Of a stretch of DNA of 64,000 nt, positions 53,012 through 61,396 are shown piece after piece. This stretch comes from Flavobacterium tyrosinilyticum. GTDB lineage: Bacteria; Bacteroidota; Bacteroidia; Flavobacteriales; Flavobacteriaceae. Location: the NCBI RefSeq assembly GCF_023656565.1, contig NZ_JAMOKG010000002.1, positions 936,030-1,000,029 of the forward strand, read 5' to 3'. A program made the position numbers and the translations under genes. The notes below the pieces were generated by a model. It was not told where the DNA came from. It made no database searches and saw nothing but the letters and a program-made list of their open reading frames with translations. Numbering within the stretch: position 1 is the stretch's first letter; each line of letters opens with the position of its first letter.

Positions 53012-53650
53012 TTAATTAAGTATCAAATCTATATTTTGAGACAACCTTTCGGCTAATTCGGGTGTAGTATTGTTATTTAAAACCCACGGAACCAGTTTTC
53101 CCTTGTTTATGATTTCATTTTTAGAATAAACTAAACTGAAATATTCCTGTAATTCATTGTAATCAACGGGTATTGGACCATGTTTTTTATTTTCGGGAAT
53201 TTCTTCAAAATAATATCTGGACTGCACTAAGGAAGGATATTTTTCTAATAAAAAATTATTCAAGGTATAAGAAGGGCCGGCTTTATACAAATCCTCTTTT
53301 AGTATTCCGGTAATTTTTATATTGCCTATGTTTTGTTTTAAATCTTTGTAAGCTTCTTTGGTAGTAGAGAAATCAGATTGAAGCAGCTTGTCTTTTTGCG
53401 ATAACTGCCTAACAACCGAAAGTCTCACATAATCGCCGTTTATTTCAATTACCCTAAAAATAAAGTATTTGTGTTCCATGCTTTGACTCCCGTTAGAGCC
53501 GCTTTGTTTGCTAAAGATAAAACTTCCCAATTGCAATTTATGCTCAGGACTGTTAATTGCTTTTTTCCATTGATAAGAATCATAAACTAATTTTTTGAAA
53601 GCATATAAAATGAATACAAAGACAACGCCGGCTATAAATAATTTTTTCAT
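53012..53650 (-). CDS. Membrane-anchored protein of unknown function
   Basis: A 212-residue protein with one N-terminal transmembrane helix (about 3-20, LFIAGVVFVFILYAFKKLV) acting as signal anchor, and a soluble domain probably in the periplasm. The soluble part (YFIFRVIEINGDYVRLSVVR then YEFEEIP-like RYYFEEIPENKKHG) has no recognised family. It lies behind the two ABC-2 permease genes on the same strand but is separated from them by a 237-bp CGCAAAG repeat, so whether it belongs to that cluster is open. Confidence 0.7.
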   Translation of the reverse strand: MKKLFIAGVVFVFILYAFKKLVYDSYQWKKAINSPEHKLQLGSFIFSKQSGSNGSQSMEHKYFIFRVIEINGDYVRLSVVRQLSQKDKLLQSDFSTTKEAYKDLKQNIGNIKITGILKEDLYKAGPSYTLNNFLLEKYPSLVQSRYYFEEIPENKKHGPIPVDYNELQEYFSLVYSKNEIINKGKLVPWVLNNNTTPELAERLSQNIDLILN

Positions 53651-53689
53651 TAAATGGAAATTTCATTAAAAGTACTACTTTTTAACCGC

Positions 53690-53880
53690 AAAGTATTGCT
53701 TTTTTAACCGCAAAGCACGCAAAGTTTTTTTGTTTAGGAAACGCAAAGTCCGCAAAGCTTTGTCTAAAAACTTTGCGGACTTTGCGTAACTCTTCGCGCT
53801 CTTTGCGGTTAAAAAAGGCAAATATCTAAAAAACTTTGCGAACTTTGCGTAAACCTTCGCGAACTTTGCGGTTAAATAAC
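53690..53880. repeat. CGCAAAG inverted-repeat block
   Basis: TAACCGCAAAGCACGCAAAG and ACGCAAAGTCCGCAAAGC on the left pair with GCGGACTTTGCGTAAC, CGCGCTCTTTGCGGTTA and GCGAACTTTGCGGTTAAATA on the right. The number of right-hand units (three) exceeds the left, suggesting a partial duplication. Same family as 52847-52986. Confidence 0.85.
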
Positions 53881-53887
53881 TTCGAGG

Positions 53888-55237
53888 TTAAATAATAACT
53901 TTACGTTTAAAATTTCTCCATCCAAAACCAATCAAAAGTAAATTGAAAAGCAATAAAGGTAAAATCGTTTTCATAAAACTTGTTTCAGAGTTGTCTTTAA
54001 ACGTTTCTACTTTAAAATCTTCCCATTTTTGTTGATTTACAGGTGCATTTTCGAATATTTTTGGATAAAAATGCAGACGTAGTTTTTCATGGAATTTAGT
54101 TGTTTCTTTTAAAAACAAAAGTTGATTGCGTAAATCTGATTTTGCGATTTCGTTTAACTGAATCTGTGTATGAAGCGTTGGAATAAACAAGGCAATTAAT
54201 TCGCTGGCATTATTTCGCTGTTCTAATTTCGATTCTAATTCTTTGGACTGAATTGCCGATTCGTCGTCGCCCATTTGCTGCATCGCGTAATACCAAAGCC
54301 AGCTGAACTCTGTGTCAGGAAGTGCATATTTTTTAAACTGCGGATAATGTTTATAGAATTTATCTACCGTTTCCTGTTTGTCCATATCCCACTTTTCGTG
54401 ATAGGCATTTCGTTGGGTAAGGGTCAATTCTAAAGCTTCGGGAACTTTATATTTGTTGATAATATAAGTATTGATTGCGGCCGGAAGAATGATTATGAGA
54501 AACAGCCAGATGGTTAACAGAATAACCGCATTGAAATTAGAATTTTTCTGCAGTGATACAATGAAAAAACAAACCGCAAACCAAAATAAAATGTACAAAA
54601 TAGAAAGTCCGTAAAACACAAAGAAGGATTGATCAAGCGGAATCTGTAAAAAGACAGCCGCCGCCAAAAGAATCAAAGTTAAAAGCGCCGTTAAACTTAA
54701 AATTCTAACATAGAATAGTTTCAGGATATAAAAAAAGGTATTCGGACTTTGTACAGCAACGATCTTCCAGGTTCCTGATTCTTTTTCTTCAGAAATAATA
54801 TTGTACGAAAAAGCAATAATCAAAAGTGGAAACAGGTACAAAAGAACAAAACTAAAATCAATATTTCCAGACAGTAAGTTACTCGGATTATTGAGTTCCG
54901 AATCGTATTTCTGGCCTTCTAAACCACGAATGGTAACATTTTGAATAGACGGATTAACATCTCGCTGCCCAATGGCTAAACTGTTAATTGGCAAGGTATT
55001 GTTGACCAATGAAAACTTGATGTAGTAGAGCAGGAGACCTATTTCATCTTTATGGAAAGCGGCATTTCTGGCAATATGTTCTTTTTGATAGACGGCCGCT
55101 TCAGTGATATTATTTTGTTGTTTTTCCTGAAATTGATGGCCTATTAAAAGGCTAATAAAACCAATGATTAATAAAAAAAGTAATCCAATTTTGGTACCTT
55201 TTGATCGTATGAAATTTTTAAATAAGAGTACTAGCAT
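53888..55237 (-). CDS. ABC-2 type permease with large periplasmic loop (DUF3526-like)
   Basis: A 449-residue inner-membrane protein. A first transmembrane helix (about 15-33) is followed by about 100 extracytoplasmic residues, then a bundle of helices from about 125 to 255 (SFVLLYLFPLLIIAFSYNII and ILLTIWLFLIIILPAAIN), a further periplasmic stretch of about 150 residues and a final helix (MKTILPLLLFNLLLIGFGW). The conserved EEKESGTWKIV after the second helix is typical of ABC-2 permeases. With the gene just upstream (1-bp gap) it would form a heterodimeric channel. Substrate unknown. Confidence 0.88.
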   Translation of the reverse strand: MLVLLFKNFIRSKGTKIGLLFLLIIGFISLLIGHQFQEKQQNNITEAAVYQKEHIARNAAFHKDEIGLLLYYIKFSLVNNTLPINSLAIGQRDVNPSIQNVTIRGLEGQKYDSELNNPSNLLSGNIDFSFVLLYLFPLLIIAFSYNIISEEKESGTWKIVAVQSPNTFFYILKLFYVRILSLTALLTLILLAAAVFLQIPLDQSFFVFYGLSILYILFWFAVCFFIVSLQKNSNFNAVILLTIWLFLIIILPAAINTYIINKYKVPEALELTLTQRNAYHEKWDMDKQETVDKFYKHYPQFKKYALPDTEFSWLWYYAMQQMGDDESAIQSKELESKLEQRNNASELIALFIPTLHTQIQLNEIAKSDLRNQLLFLKETTKFHEKLRLHFYPKIFENAPVNQQKWEDFKVETFKDNSETSFMKTILPLLLFNLLLIGFGWRNFKRKVII

Positions 55238-55238
55238 A

Positions 55239-56690
55239 TTAGATGGCTTTTAGATTTTTAGCAGCAATTCTGATCAAAACAAATAATAGAATTACCCATA
55301 AAAGAATAGATACAATAGAAACGATTTCGGTTTTTAAAATTTTGCTAATGCTTTTAGGCTCGTAATGGAATTCTTCAAGATCTGCCCAGTGTTCTTTGCC
55401 AATTATTAGCGGTTTATCATTTGGGCCAGGTTTTTTATTGCTGATGTATTTAACTTGCAACGCATTCATTTTCTGCGCCATTATGTAACGGTATTTCTCC
55501 GCTTGTTTCTGGAAATCGATATAAGAATCGTAATCCGTATTCGATAATCCCATCGATAAATTTTTCATCGCGATATAAGGATTCAGAAAAGAAACGGCTT
55601 TAGAAAAGCTGTTTTGTTGGGCATAAACCTTCAATAAATCTTCTAAATGTCTATTGTAGATATTCGAGCTGATTCGCTCACCTTCGGTCATAATAAACCC
55701 AGAATAATTAAAAGGAAGTTTTTGTACCGAATCGACTTTGTAAACTCGTAATAAAGAATCTTTTATTGCCTTATAGTGCAAATCGTTTGGATTGTGGCTG
55801 TCACCTTGTTTTAAAATATCTTTTTCGATATTGCTGGTAAACTGAATTTTTGATGGGGCTTCATACAAATAAGCTCCAATAGCTTGTGTTGTTCTTGGCA
55901 AGATAATCGTTAAAATCAGCCAGATTCCAATTAAAGAAACTAATGCTTTTTTTGAAGTTTTGCTTGACGCCGATACCAAAACAGCAACAACACAAAAGAA
56001 CATTAGATAAATAAAATGAAACAGAATAAACAGCAGCATTTTGATCGTCTCATCTGCCGAAATTGAAAAATCCTGAAGCATTAGCCAGATTAAAACCAAT
56101 ATGATAATGGTTGGAATAAAAAGAAGCATAACAACGCTAGCAACACCAAGGATTTTGCCCCATAAAAGCTGTTTCCAATTAATTCCTTGGCTCAAAAGTA
56201 TTTTTAGAGTTCCGTTTTCTCTTTCGTAAGCAACAGCATTAAATCCGATAAAAAAGATTAATAAAGGCAGTAAAACTTGCAAAACCATCGCAATGCTGAT
56301 CTCGCCAAAACGAAGCATGCTGTTGGAAAAGCCTGCCTCAGAGAAATTAGCCGTATTTTGTTTATGCGCTTCTAAGAAAATCGCATTTCCAAAAAAAGGT
56401 TCCATTCCAAATTCAAAAACGCTTAAAGAGGTACTTTTTCTAAAGGCAAAATTGCCATAATGCGCCATTCTATGCGGATTTTTGTCTGGATTTTTCAACC
56501 AGTCTTCGCGCGATTCATGCTGATATTTTTCACTGGTTTCGTTTTGGCTTTTGTAATTGTCCCAACCCGAAAAAGCGGCAAATAAAAGTAATGCGCCAAT
56601 AAAAAATGTAATGATATAAAGTGCCGGATTTTTAAAAACAGAATTTTTAAAATGCCTGGCTATAAGGAGTTCTGTATGTAATAATTTCAT
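55239..56690 (-). CDS. ABC-2 type permease (DUF3526-like)
   Basis: A 483-residue inner-membrane protein of the same kind as the next gene. The first helix is at about 22-42, followed by a periplasmic loop of about 90 residues. A helix bundle then carries the ABC-2 signature AYERENGTLKILLSQGI and helices VMLLFIPTIIILVLIWLML and LVSLIGIWLILTIILP, then another long periplasmic part and a terminal helix. The two permeases are similar in plan and probably arose by duplication. It starts 191 bp after the TonB receptor gene end, with a hairpin repeat between. Confidence 0.88.
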   Translation of the reverse strand: MKLLHTELLIARHFKNSVFKNPALYIITFFIGALLLFAAFSGWDNYKSQNETSEKYQHESREDWLKNPDKNPHRMAHYGNFAFRKSTSLSVFEFGMEPFFGNAIFLEAHKQNTANFSEAGFSNSMLRFGEISIAMVLQVLLPLLIFFIGFNAVAYERENGTLKILLSQGINWKQLLWGKILGVASVVMLLFIPTIIILVLIWLMLQDFSISADETIKMLLFILFHFIYLMFFCVVAVLVSASSKTSKKALVSLIGIWLILTIILPRTTQAIGAYLYEAPSKIQFTSNIEKDILKQGDSHNPNDLHYKAIKDSLLRVYKVDSVQKLPFNYSGFIMTEGERISSNIYNRHLEDLLKVYAQQNSFSKAVSFLNPYIAMKNLSMGLSNTDYDSYIDFQKQAEKYRYIMAQKMNALQVKYISNKKPGPNDKPLIIGKEHWADLEEFHYEPKSISKILKTEIVSIVSILLWVILLFVLIRIAAKNLKAI

Positions 56691-56724
56691 ATTAATTAAA
56701 ATTTATCTGTTGAGTGAATGGTTT

Positions 56725-56870
56725 AAACACATAGAAACATAGATTTTTTTTCTAAAAGAAAGTAATGGAAAGAAACTAGTTTCTAACACATAGCTATGTG
56801 ATTTATTCTAGTGAAACGCCTTTTTAAAAACAAGCCAAAATCTATATTTCTATGTGTTTAAATATTTTCA
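56725..56870. repeat. ACACATAGAAACATAG inverted repeat with two inner palindromes
   Basis: Outer arms TTTAAACACATAGAAACATA and TATTTCTATGTGTTTAAA (56727 and about 56868). Inside are two perfect 14-bp palindromes, AGAAACTAGTTTCT at 56771-56784 and CACATAGCTATGTG at 56787-56800, the second made of the same CACATAG motif as the outer arms. Confidence 0.85.
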
Positions 56871-56881
56871 TCTCAATGGAA

Positions 56882-59182
56882 TTAAAATTTATAAGTTACG
56901 GTAAGGCTTGCATTTCTAGGACTTCCAGGAAATAAACGCAGATAATTCTGTGCGCCAAGCCAATAGGTTTTGTTTAATAAATTGCCCGCATTTAGAGCAA
57001 TTTGCACATTGCTTTTGTTGGGTTTGTAGAATAAAGCCACATCAAAAATGGTAAAATCAGGAAGTGTAAAATCTCTTGTAAACCAAGGCACTTTACTGCT
57101 TTGATATTGAACTCCAAATCCAATTCCGAGATCTTTTAAAGCAGAATCAGCAGCAAAATTGTAGCGTGTCCATAAATTGGCGCTATTTTTTGGTGTATTT
57201 TGCTTTCTTGCACCAATTAGAGCAGGATTGCTGTCTTGAATTATTTCGGCATCGATATAACTGTAGGAAGCATTAATTTGCCAGTCTGGTGTAATATAAC
57301 CTGCTAAATCACATTCAAAACCACGGCTTCGTTCAGCACCTCGCGTTACCAATAAATCCGGATTTGCCGGATCATTTGCGTTCATTAAAATATTACGCTG
57401 ATTGATTTCGTAAACAGCAGCATTAAAAGTCATGGTGTTGTTTAAAAAAGTGGTTTTTACCCCAACTTCTTTCAAATCACTTTCTAGAGGATCAAATAGA
57501 CTTCCGCCTGGCAAAGAACCCGTTTGAGGCATTAGCGTCACGGTATTTGATTGTGGCTGATAGCCTTCTAGATAAGTAGTATAAACATTTATTGCACTAT
57601 TTACAGCATAAGTGATTCCGATTCTAGGCAATAAAGCTGTTTTTTTAACAATCAGTTCGTTGCTAGTTTTATAGTTCGTAATGTCTTCAAACCATTCGTT
57701 TCGCAAACCCAATAAAAAAGTAAACTTTTCCCATTGAATCTGATCTTGGATGTAAATCGCATTTGTAGTTGTTAATGCCGATGGCAGGGCCGTTCTTACA
57801 TTCAAAGTATAATCGTCAGGACTTGTAATTCTGTAAATCGGATTATTCAAATTAAAATAATCAACATTGGGTTTGGGCAAAACAATGCCATCAATCGTAA
57901 CAGTTTGGTAATTCGAAGCATTTGCAAAAACAAAAGTGCTGGCAACAGTTCCATCTTTCAATAAATAGCCTCTACCTGCGTTTTGTCCGCCACCTTTGTT
58001 TTTATTCCAACTACTTAAATCGTAACCTGTTAGTAACTTATGATTTAGTTTACCTGTTTTAAAATCGAAATTAAAATAAGCGCTTAAGTTGTCGACATCC
58101 CAGTTTTGCTGACGCTGTACAAATTGCATCATGGCTAGATTGGTAACAGGCTGATTATTCATGTCTACAGCAAAAGCATTTGTAGTTCTGTGTTCCTGCA
58201 GATCTTCTTTCCAGGTTTGCTTCATGTAGGAGGCATTAAAACCAATTTTAGAATTGAATTTATGGGCAAAATTGGTCATCAAAATCATTTCTTTCGACTT
58301 GAAAAAATCACCTGGCGCACCAAGATTTAAACTTATCGGTGTTTTGTTCAGACTTGTTTTTCCCGCAACAGCACCAAAAATAGGCTGTCCGCGATCCAAA
58401 ACTCCTGTCATATCGCTCAGAATTAGTTCTGTATTAATTGCCGTTTTTTCATTTGGGATATAACTGAAAGAAGGCGAGATTAAAAACGATTTATTATTGA
58501 CTAAATCGCGAAATGATTTTGCCTGCTGATAAGCGCCGTTTACACGATATAAAAGTGTTTTAGATTCGTTTAACGGTCCAGTAAAATCAAGCGTTCCGCG
58601 CAAAGTGCTAAAACTTCCTACGCTCATGCTAACTTCTTTTCGGTCAATTGCCAAAGGCTTTTTGGTAACCATATTAATGCTTCCCCCTGGATCAACAGAA
58701 GAAAATGTAGCGCTCGACGGACCTTTAATGACTTCAATACGCTCAATATTGCTTGTTAAAGGCTGCAGAAAATAATACTGACGCGTTCGCATTCCGTTGA
58801 TTATCTGTCCTTCTTCATTTTGACTAATACCACGAATCGTGTATTGGTTGTAATAACTAGCCGGAATTACGCCACTAGACATTTTTACGGCATCAGCCAG
58901 ATAAAAAGCGCCTTTGTCGGCAATTAATTCTTTGGTTATAGTCGAAATAGATTGCGGAATATCTTTGTTTAAAGCTGCAGTTTTAGTGGCAGCAAAAGAA
59001 TAGTCGCTGTTGTATTTTTTGGTCGAACGCCCCACAATTTCAACAGTCTGCAATTCGTTTCGTTTGGTTTCCATTTCCAGAGAATCTTTTGCAATACTGT
59101 CTTTAACTTTGTTATTGTTATTTTGAGCCTGGATGAAATGTGTACCGCCGATTAAAATTAAAAAAGAGAATATATTTTTCAT
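56882..59182 (-). CDS. TonB-dependent siderophore-type receptor
   Basis: I start this at the ATG at 59182, one base past the ABC ATPase stop (766 residues). An in-frame extension to 59254 would overlap the ATPase gene and spoil the signal peptide MKNIFSFLILIGG. The sequence has a TonB box-like region (LQTVEIVGRS), a plug (about 65-190, with KGPSSATFSSVDPGGSINMV) and a barrel ending NASLTVTYKF. It matches the siderophore-receptor (FhuA/Fiu-type) family, with no carboxypeptidase-like N-domain and no SusD partner. It is embedded between an ABC ATPase and two ABC-2 permeases, an unusual place for such a receptor. Confidence 0.93.
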   Translation of the reverse strand: MKNIFSFLILIGGTHFIQAQNNNNKVKDSIAKDSLEMETKRNELQTVEIVGRSTKKYNSDYSFAATKTAALNKDIPQSISTITKELIADKGAFYLADAVKMSSGVIPASYYNQYTIRGISQNEEGQIINGMRTRQYYFLQPLTSNIERIEVIKGPSSATFSSVDPGGSINMVTKKPLAIDRKEVSMSVGSFSTLRGTLDFTGPLNESKTLLYRVNGAYQQAKSFRDLVNNKSFLISPSFSYIPNEKTAINTELILSDMTGVLDRGQPIFGAVAGKTSLNKTPISLNLGAPGDFFKSKEMILMTNFAHKFNSKIGFNASYMKQTWKEDLQEHRTTNAFAVDMNNQPVTNLAMMQFVQRQQNWDVDNLSAYFNFDFKTGKLNHKLLTGYDLSSWNKNKGGGQNAGRGYLLKDGTVASTFVFANASNYQTVTIDGIVLPKPNVDYFNLNNPIYRITSPDDYTLNVRTALPSALTTTNAIYIQDQIQWEKFTFLLGLRNEWFEDITNYKTSNELIVKKTALLPRIGITYAVNSAINVYTTYLEGYQPQSNTVTLMPQTGSLPGGSLFDPLESDLKEVGVKTTFLNNTMTFNAAVYEINQRNILMNANDPANPDLLVTRGAERSRGFECDLAGYITPDWQINASYSYIDAEIIQDSNPALIGARKQNTPKNSANLWTRYNFAADSALKDLGIGFGVQYQSSKVPWFTRDFTLPDFTIFDVALFYKPNKSNVQIALNAGNLLNKTYWLGAQNYLRLFPGSPRNASLTVTYKF

Positions 59183-59183
59183 C

Positions 59184-59879
59184 TTAAACCGTCTGTAAAT
59201 ACAAATCTTCCAACTCATTTGCAGAAATTTTATCCGCTTCAATAACAGTAACAAGATTTCCCTGCCTCATTATCCCGATGTGCGAAGCCACTTCTCTCGC
59301 TCTGAAGATGTCGTGAGTTGCCATTAAAATTGCCGTTCCGTCTGCTGAAAGCTCTTTTAGAATCTGAGAAAATTCATTAGAAGCTTTAGGATCTAAGCCG
59401 CTTGTAGGCTCATCTAACAAAAGCACTTTCGCTTTTTTTGCAATCGCAATTGCAATTCCTACTTTTTGGCGCATTCCTTTAGAATAACCGCCTAAATTTT
59501 GATTATGTGCTTTGGCTTGAAGTCCTGATTTGTCTAGAAAATAAGTTAATTCGCCGTCAGAATAGTTAAACCCTGCTAATGACGAAAAGAATTTAAGATT
59601 CTCTAAACCAGTAAGATTTGGATAAAGCATTACGGTTTCTGGAATATAAGCCACATGTTTTTTAGTTTCCTGATTGTTTGCTGTAACCGATATATTGTTG
59701 ATTTCTAATTCTCCCGATGTTGGCTCGATAAAACCTAAAAATAAATTGATTGTTGTCGTTTTTCCTGCACCATTTTGTCCTAAAAGAGCAAAGATTTCGC
59801 CTTCTTTTATGGTTAAGTTTAAGGCATTTAAAGCCGTATGATCGCCGTATTTTTTAGTTAGGTTTGTTGCTGTAAGCAT
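59184..59879 (-). CDS. ABC transporter ATP-binding protein
   Basis: A 231-residue cytoplasmic ATPase of the ABC-2 exporter type. Walker A is GQNGAGKTTT, the signature reads GGYSKGMRQKV (YSKGMRQ in place of LSGGQ, typical of ABC-2 ATPases), Walker B is VLLLDEPTSGLDP and the switch histidine is in MATHDIF. Its stop nearly abuts the TonB receptor start (1-bp gap), so the two are cotranscribed, and it should energise the two DUF3526-type permeases downstream. A 228-bp gap separates it from the small exported protein gene upstream. Confidence 0.94.
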   Translation of the reverse strand: MLTATNLTKKYGDHTALNALNLTIKEGEIFALLGQNGAGKTTTINLFLGFIEPTSGELEINNISVTANNQETKKHVAYIPETVMLYPNLTGLENLKFFSSLAGFNYSDGELTYFLDKSGLQAKAHNQNLGGYSKGMRQKVGIAIAIAKKAKVLLLDEPTSGLDPKASNEFSQILKELSADGTAILMATHDIFRAREVASHIGIMRQGNLVTVIEADKISANELEDLYLQTV

Positions 59880-60107
59880 AAGTTTTGTTTGTTGAAAAAA
59901 AATGATTTTTAAAAATAGATATAGAAATCTCAGGCTTTTAATAAACTTTAAAAGCTTGATAATTAGTTTTTTATTGAATAATTACTGCAATGAATAGAGG
60001 CCTTTAACTTGGAGCTAAACAGTTCAAACTAAAAAAGGCAATGTGAATTTCTTTTACTCCATTAGAATAAAAGAGTAAAGCTTTTTGAATTTAAAAAAGT
60101 GCAGTAA

Positions 60108-60458
60108 TTAAAAGATTACAGGAGGCGCACGCAAGGCAAAAAGACTGCCCTTGAAAAATGTTGATATTCCCTCAAAATATAAGAATGTATAAGAGGTTTC
60201 GGCAACTGTTTTATGAAATGTAAAGGTTTGAAATGCGTTTGGAATAAACGTACTGAAAGCAAAATGACAAATATGGCAATTTGCATCGACCGAATGGCTG
60301 TGAGTTATTTCTTTTTGACCAGGGGTGTATTTATGATCGCAATGTTTTTCTGCCGACTGCTTTAAAATATGCTCATAGGAGTGAACCGTCTGAAACAGCA
60401 TGGCAAACAATACTGCAAAAGACATTAGGAAATTTACGGCTGTAATCTTCTTTTTCAT
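60108..60458 (-). CDS. Small Cys/His-rich exported protein
   Basis: I start this at the ATG at 60458 (116 residues), giving MKKKITAVNFLMSFAVLF, a good signal or anchor segment. A TTG at 60500 also keeps the frame open. The soluble part has HILKQSAEKHCDHKYTPG, THSHSVDANCHICHFAF, so about eight histidines and three cysteines within 60 residues, a pattern like metal-binding exported proteins. The C-terminal half is Phe-rich. No named family is recalled with certainty, though similar small proteins occur before TonB receptors in flavobacteria. A palindrome covers its predicted transcription start. Confidence 0.72.
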   Translation of the reverse strand: MKKKITAVNFLMSFAVLFAMLFQTVHSYEHILKQSAEKHCDHKYTPGQKEITHSHSVDANCHICHFAFSTFIPNAFQTFTFHKTVAETSYTFLYFEGISTFFKGSLFALRAPPVIF

Positions 60459-60510
60459 TCCGTGGTATTTCTGCTGGATATTTAAAAGTTTAATTATCAA
60501 ATAAATAAAC

Positions 60511-60530
60511 GCAACAGCGTTGCAAATATA
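60511..60530 (-). promoter_or_regulatory. Promoter -7 element and operator-like palindrome
   Basis: On the minus strand TATATTTG (60523-60530) matches the flavobacterial -7 element and is directly followed by GCAACGCTGTTGC (60511-60523), a perfect 5-3-5 palindrome covering the expected start of transcription. This is a plausible repressor site for the small Cys/His gene. The regulator is unknown. Confidence 0.5.
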
Positions 60531-60607
60531 AATATCTTATTTAGAAATACAGTTAAATAGGCCTTATTTTTGGAACAACCTGCAGATTTGCAAAGTGATT
60601 CTTACTT

Positions 60608-61039
60608 CTATAAATTGCTATACAATAATTGCAGCGTATGAAAATCGGATGAGCCATCAAAATGCTTGTGAAGCACTTCTTGAAAAACAGGTTCTGTGTT
60701 TTGAACGCTGGCAAACAAAGTCATGCACGATTGAAGTTTTTCTACATCAAGACCTTCAAAAATATCAGAAACACTTTCTTCTTTTTTGGCAAGTTCTGAA
60801 GTAATTTCTACAAGATGTTTTCCTAAAATGGGATGTTCCAGAAAAGCAATTGCTTCATCGGCATTCTTGATTTCGTAAAATTTGGAGTTATCGCTCGAAC
60901 CCATTCCTTTTATCTGCGGAAAGATAAACCACATCCAAGGCGATTCTTTTTTACCCTTTTTGATTTCGTTTAGAGCTGTTAAATACAACTTGTTTTGAGC
61001 ATCTAAGAACCGAAGTAATCCATTAGTATTGTAAGACAT
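60608..61039 (-). CDS. DUF1810 family protein
   Basis: A 143-residue cytoplasmic protein. The start region LLRFLDAQNKLYLTALNEIK, the WMWFIFPQIKGMG core and AIAFLEHPILGKHLVEIT are the DUF1810 signature (calpastatin-like name in some databases, without evidence). Some members have been linked to NAD- or ADP-ribose-related chemistry through structural similarity, which I cannot confirm here. Full length, monocistronic, and unrelated to its neighbours as far as the sequence shows. Confidence 0.92.
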   Translation of the reverse strand: MSYNTNGLLRFLDAQNKLYLTALNEIKKGKKESPWMWFIFPQIKGMGSSDNSKFYEIKNADEAIAFLEHPILGKHLVEITSELAKKEESVSDIFEGLDVEKLQSCMTLFASVQNTEPVFQEVLHKHFDGSSDFHTLQLLYSNL

Positions 61040-61396
61040 TCTTTATGATATTAATTTGGGGATATCAGGCCATAAAACTAGGCAAAATATATTAACCTGT
61101 ATGTGATCAAATCTTTTTTTTAAAGTCATTTTTTAACATTTTAAAGAGAATAATTTAAAAGAGCGCTTCCTTATAAAAATTATGCGTTTAAAATCACTAT
61201 TAACAGAAAAAATCGTATTAATGGATGTTTTTATTGTTATAAAATGAAGTTTTTGTTGGTAATTCTGTTATGATTTTCCTATTTTTATGAACAAGCGGTT
61301 TTAAGAACCGTCTAAAAAAATAAAATTAGGATTGATATTGACCACTTTACAATATCAATATTTTCAACCGGGCACGCTTCGCCCATAAAATAATAA
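61040..61396. other. 357-bp leader region with three hairpins before the DapB-like gene
   Basis: The first 250 bases are AT-rich with no repeat family and no gene. Then come three hairpins: CGGTT / AACCG (61296-61310), a perfect 10-bp stem ATTGATATTG / CAATATCAAT (61331-61359) and GGGC / GCCC (61370-61384), ending 12 bp before the start codon. It may be a structured 5' leader, possibly regulatory. I do not recognise a known riboswitch. Confidence 0.4.

Noticed and set aside
59183..59254. Upstream ATG start for the TonB receptor
   Set aside because: It lies inside the ABC ATPase gene and adds 24 residues before a good signal peptide that starts at 59182.
61040..61396. Lysine riboswitch before the DapB-like gene
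   Set aside because: The hairpins are too few and too short for the five-way lysine aptamer, and its conserved core is not visible.
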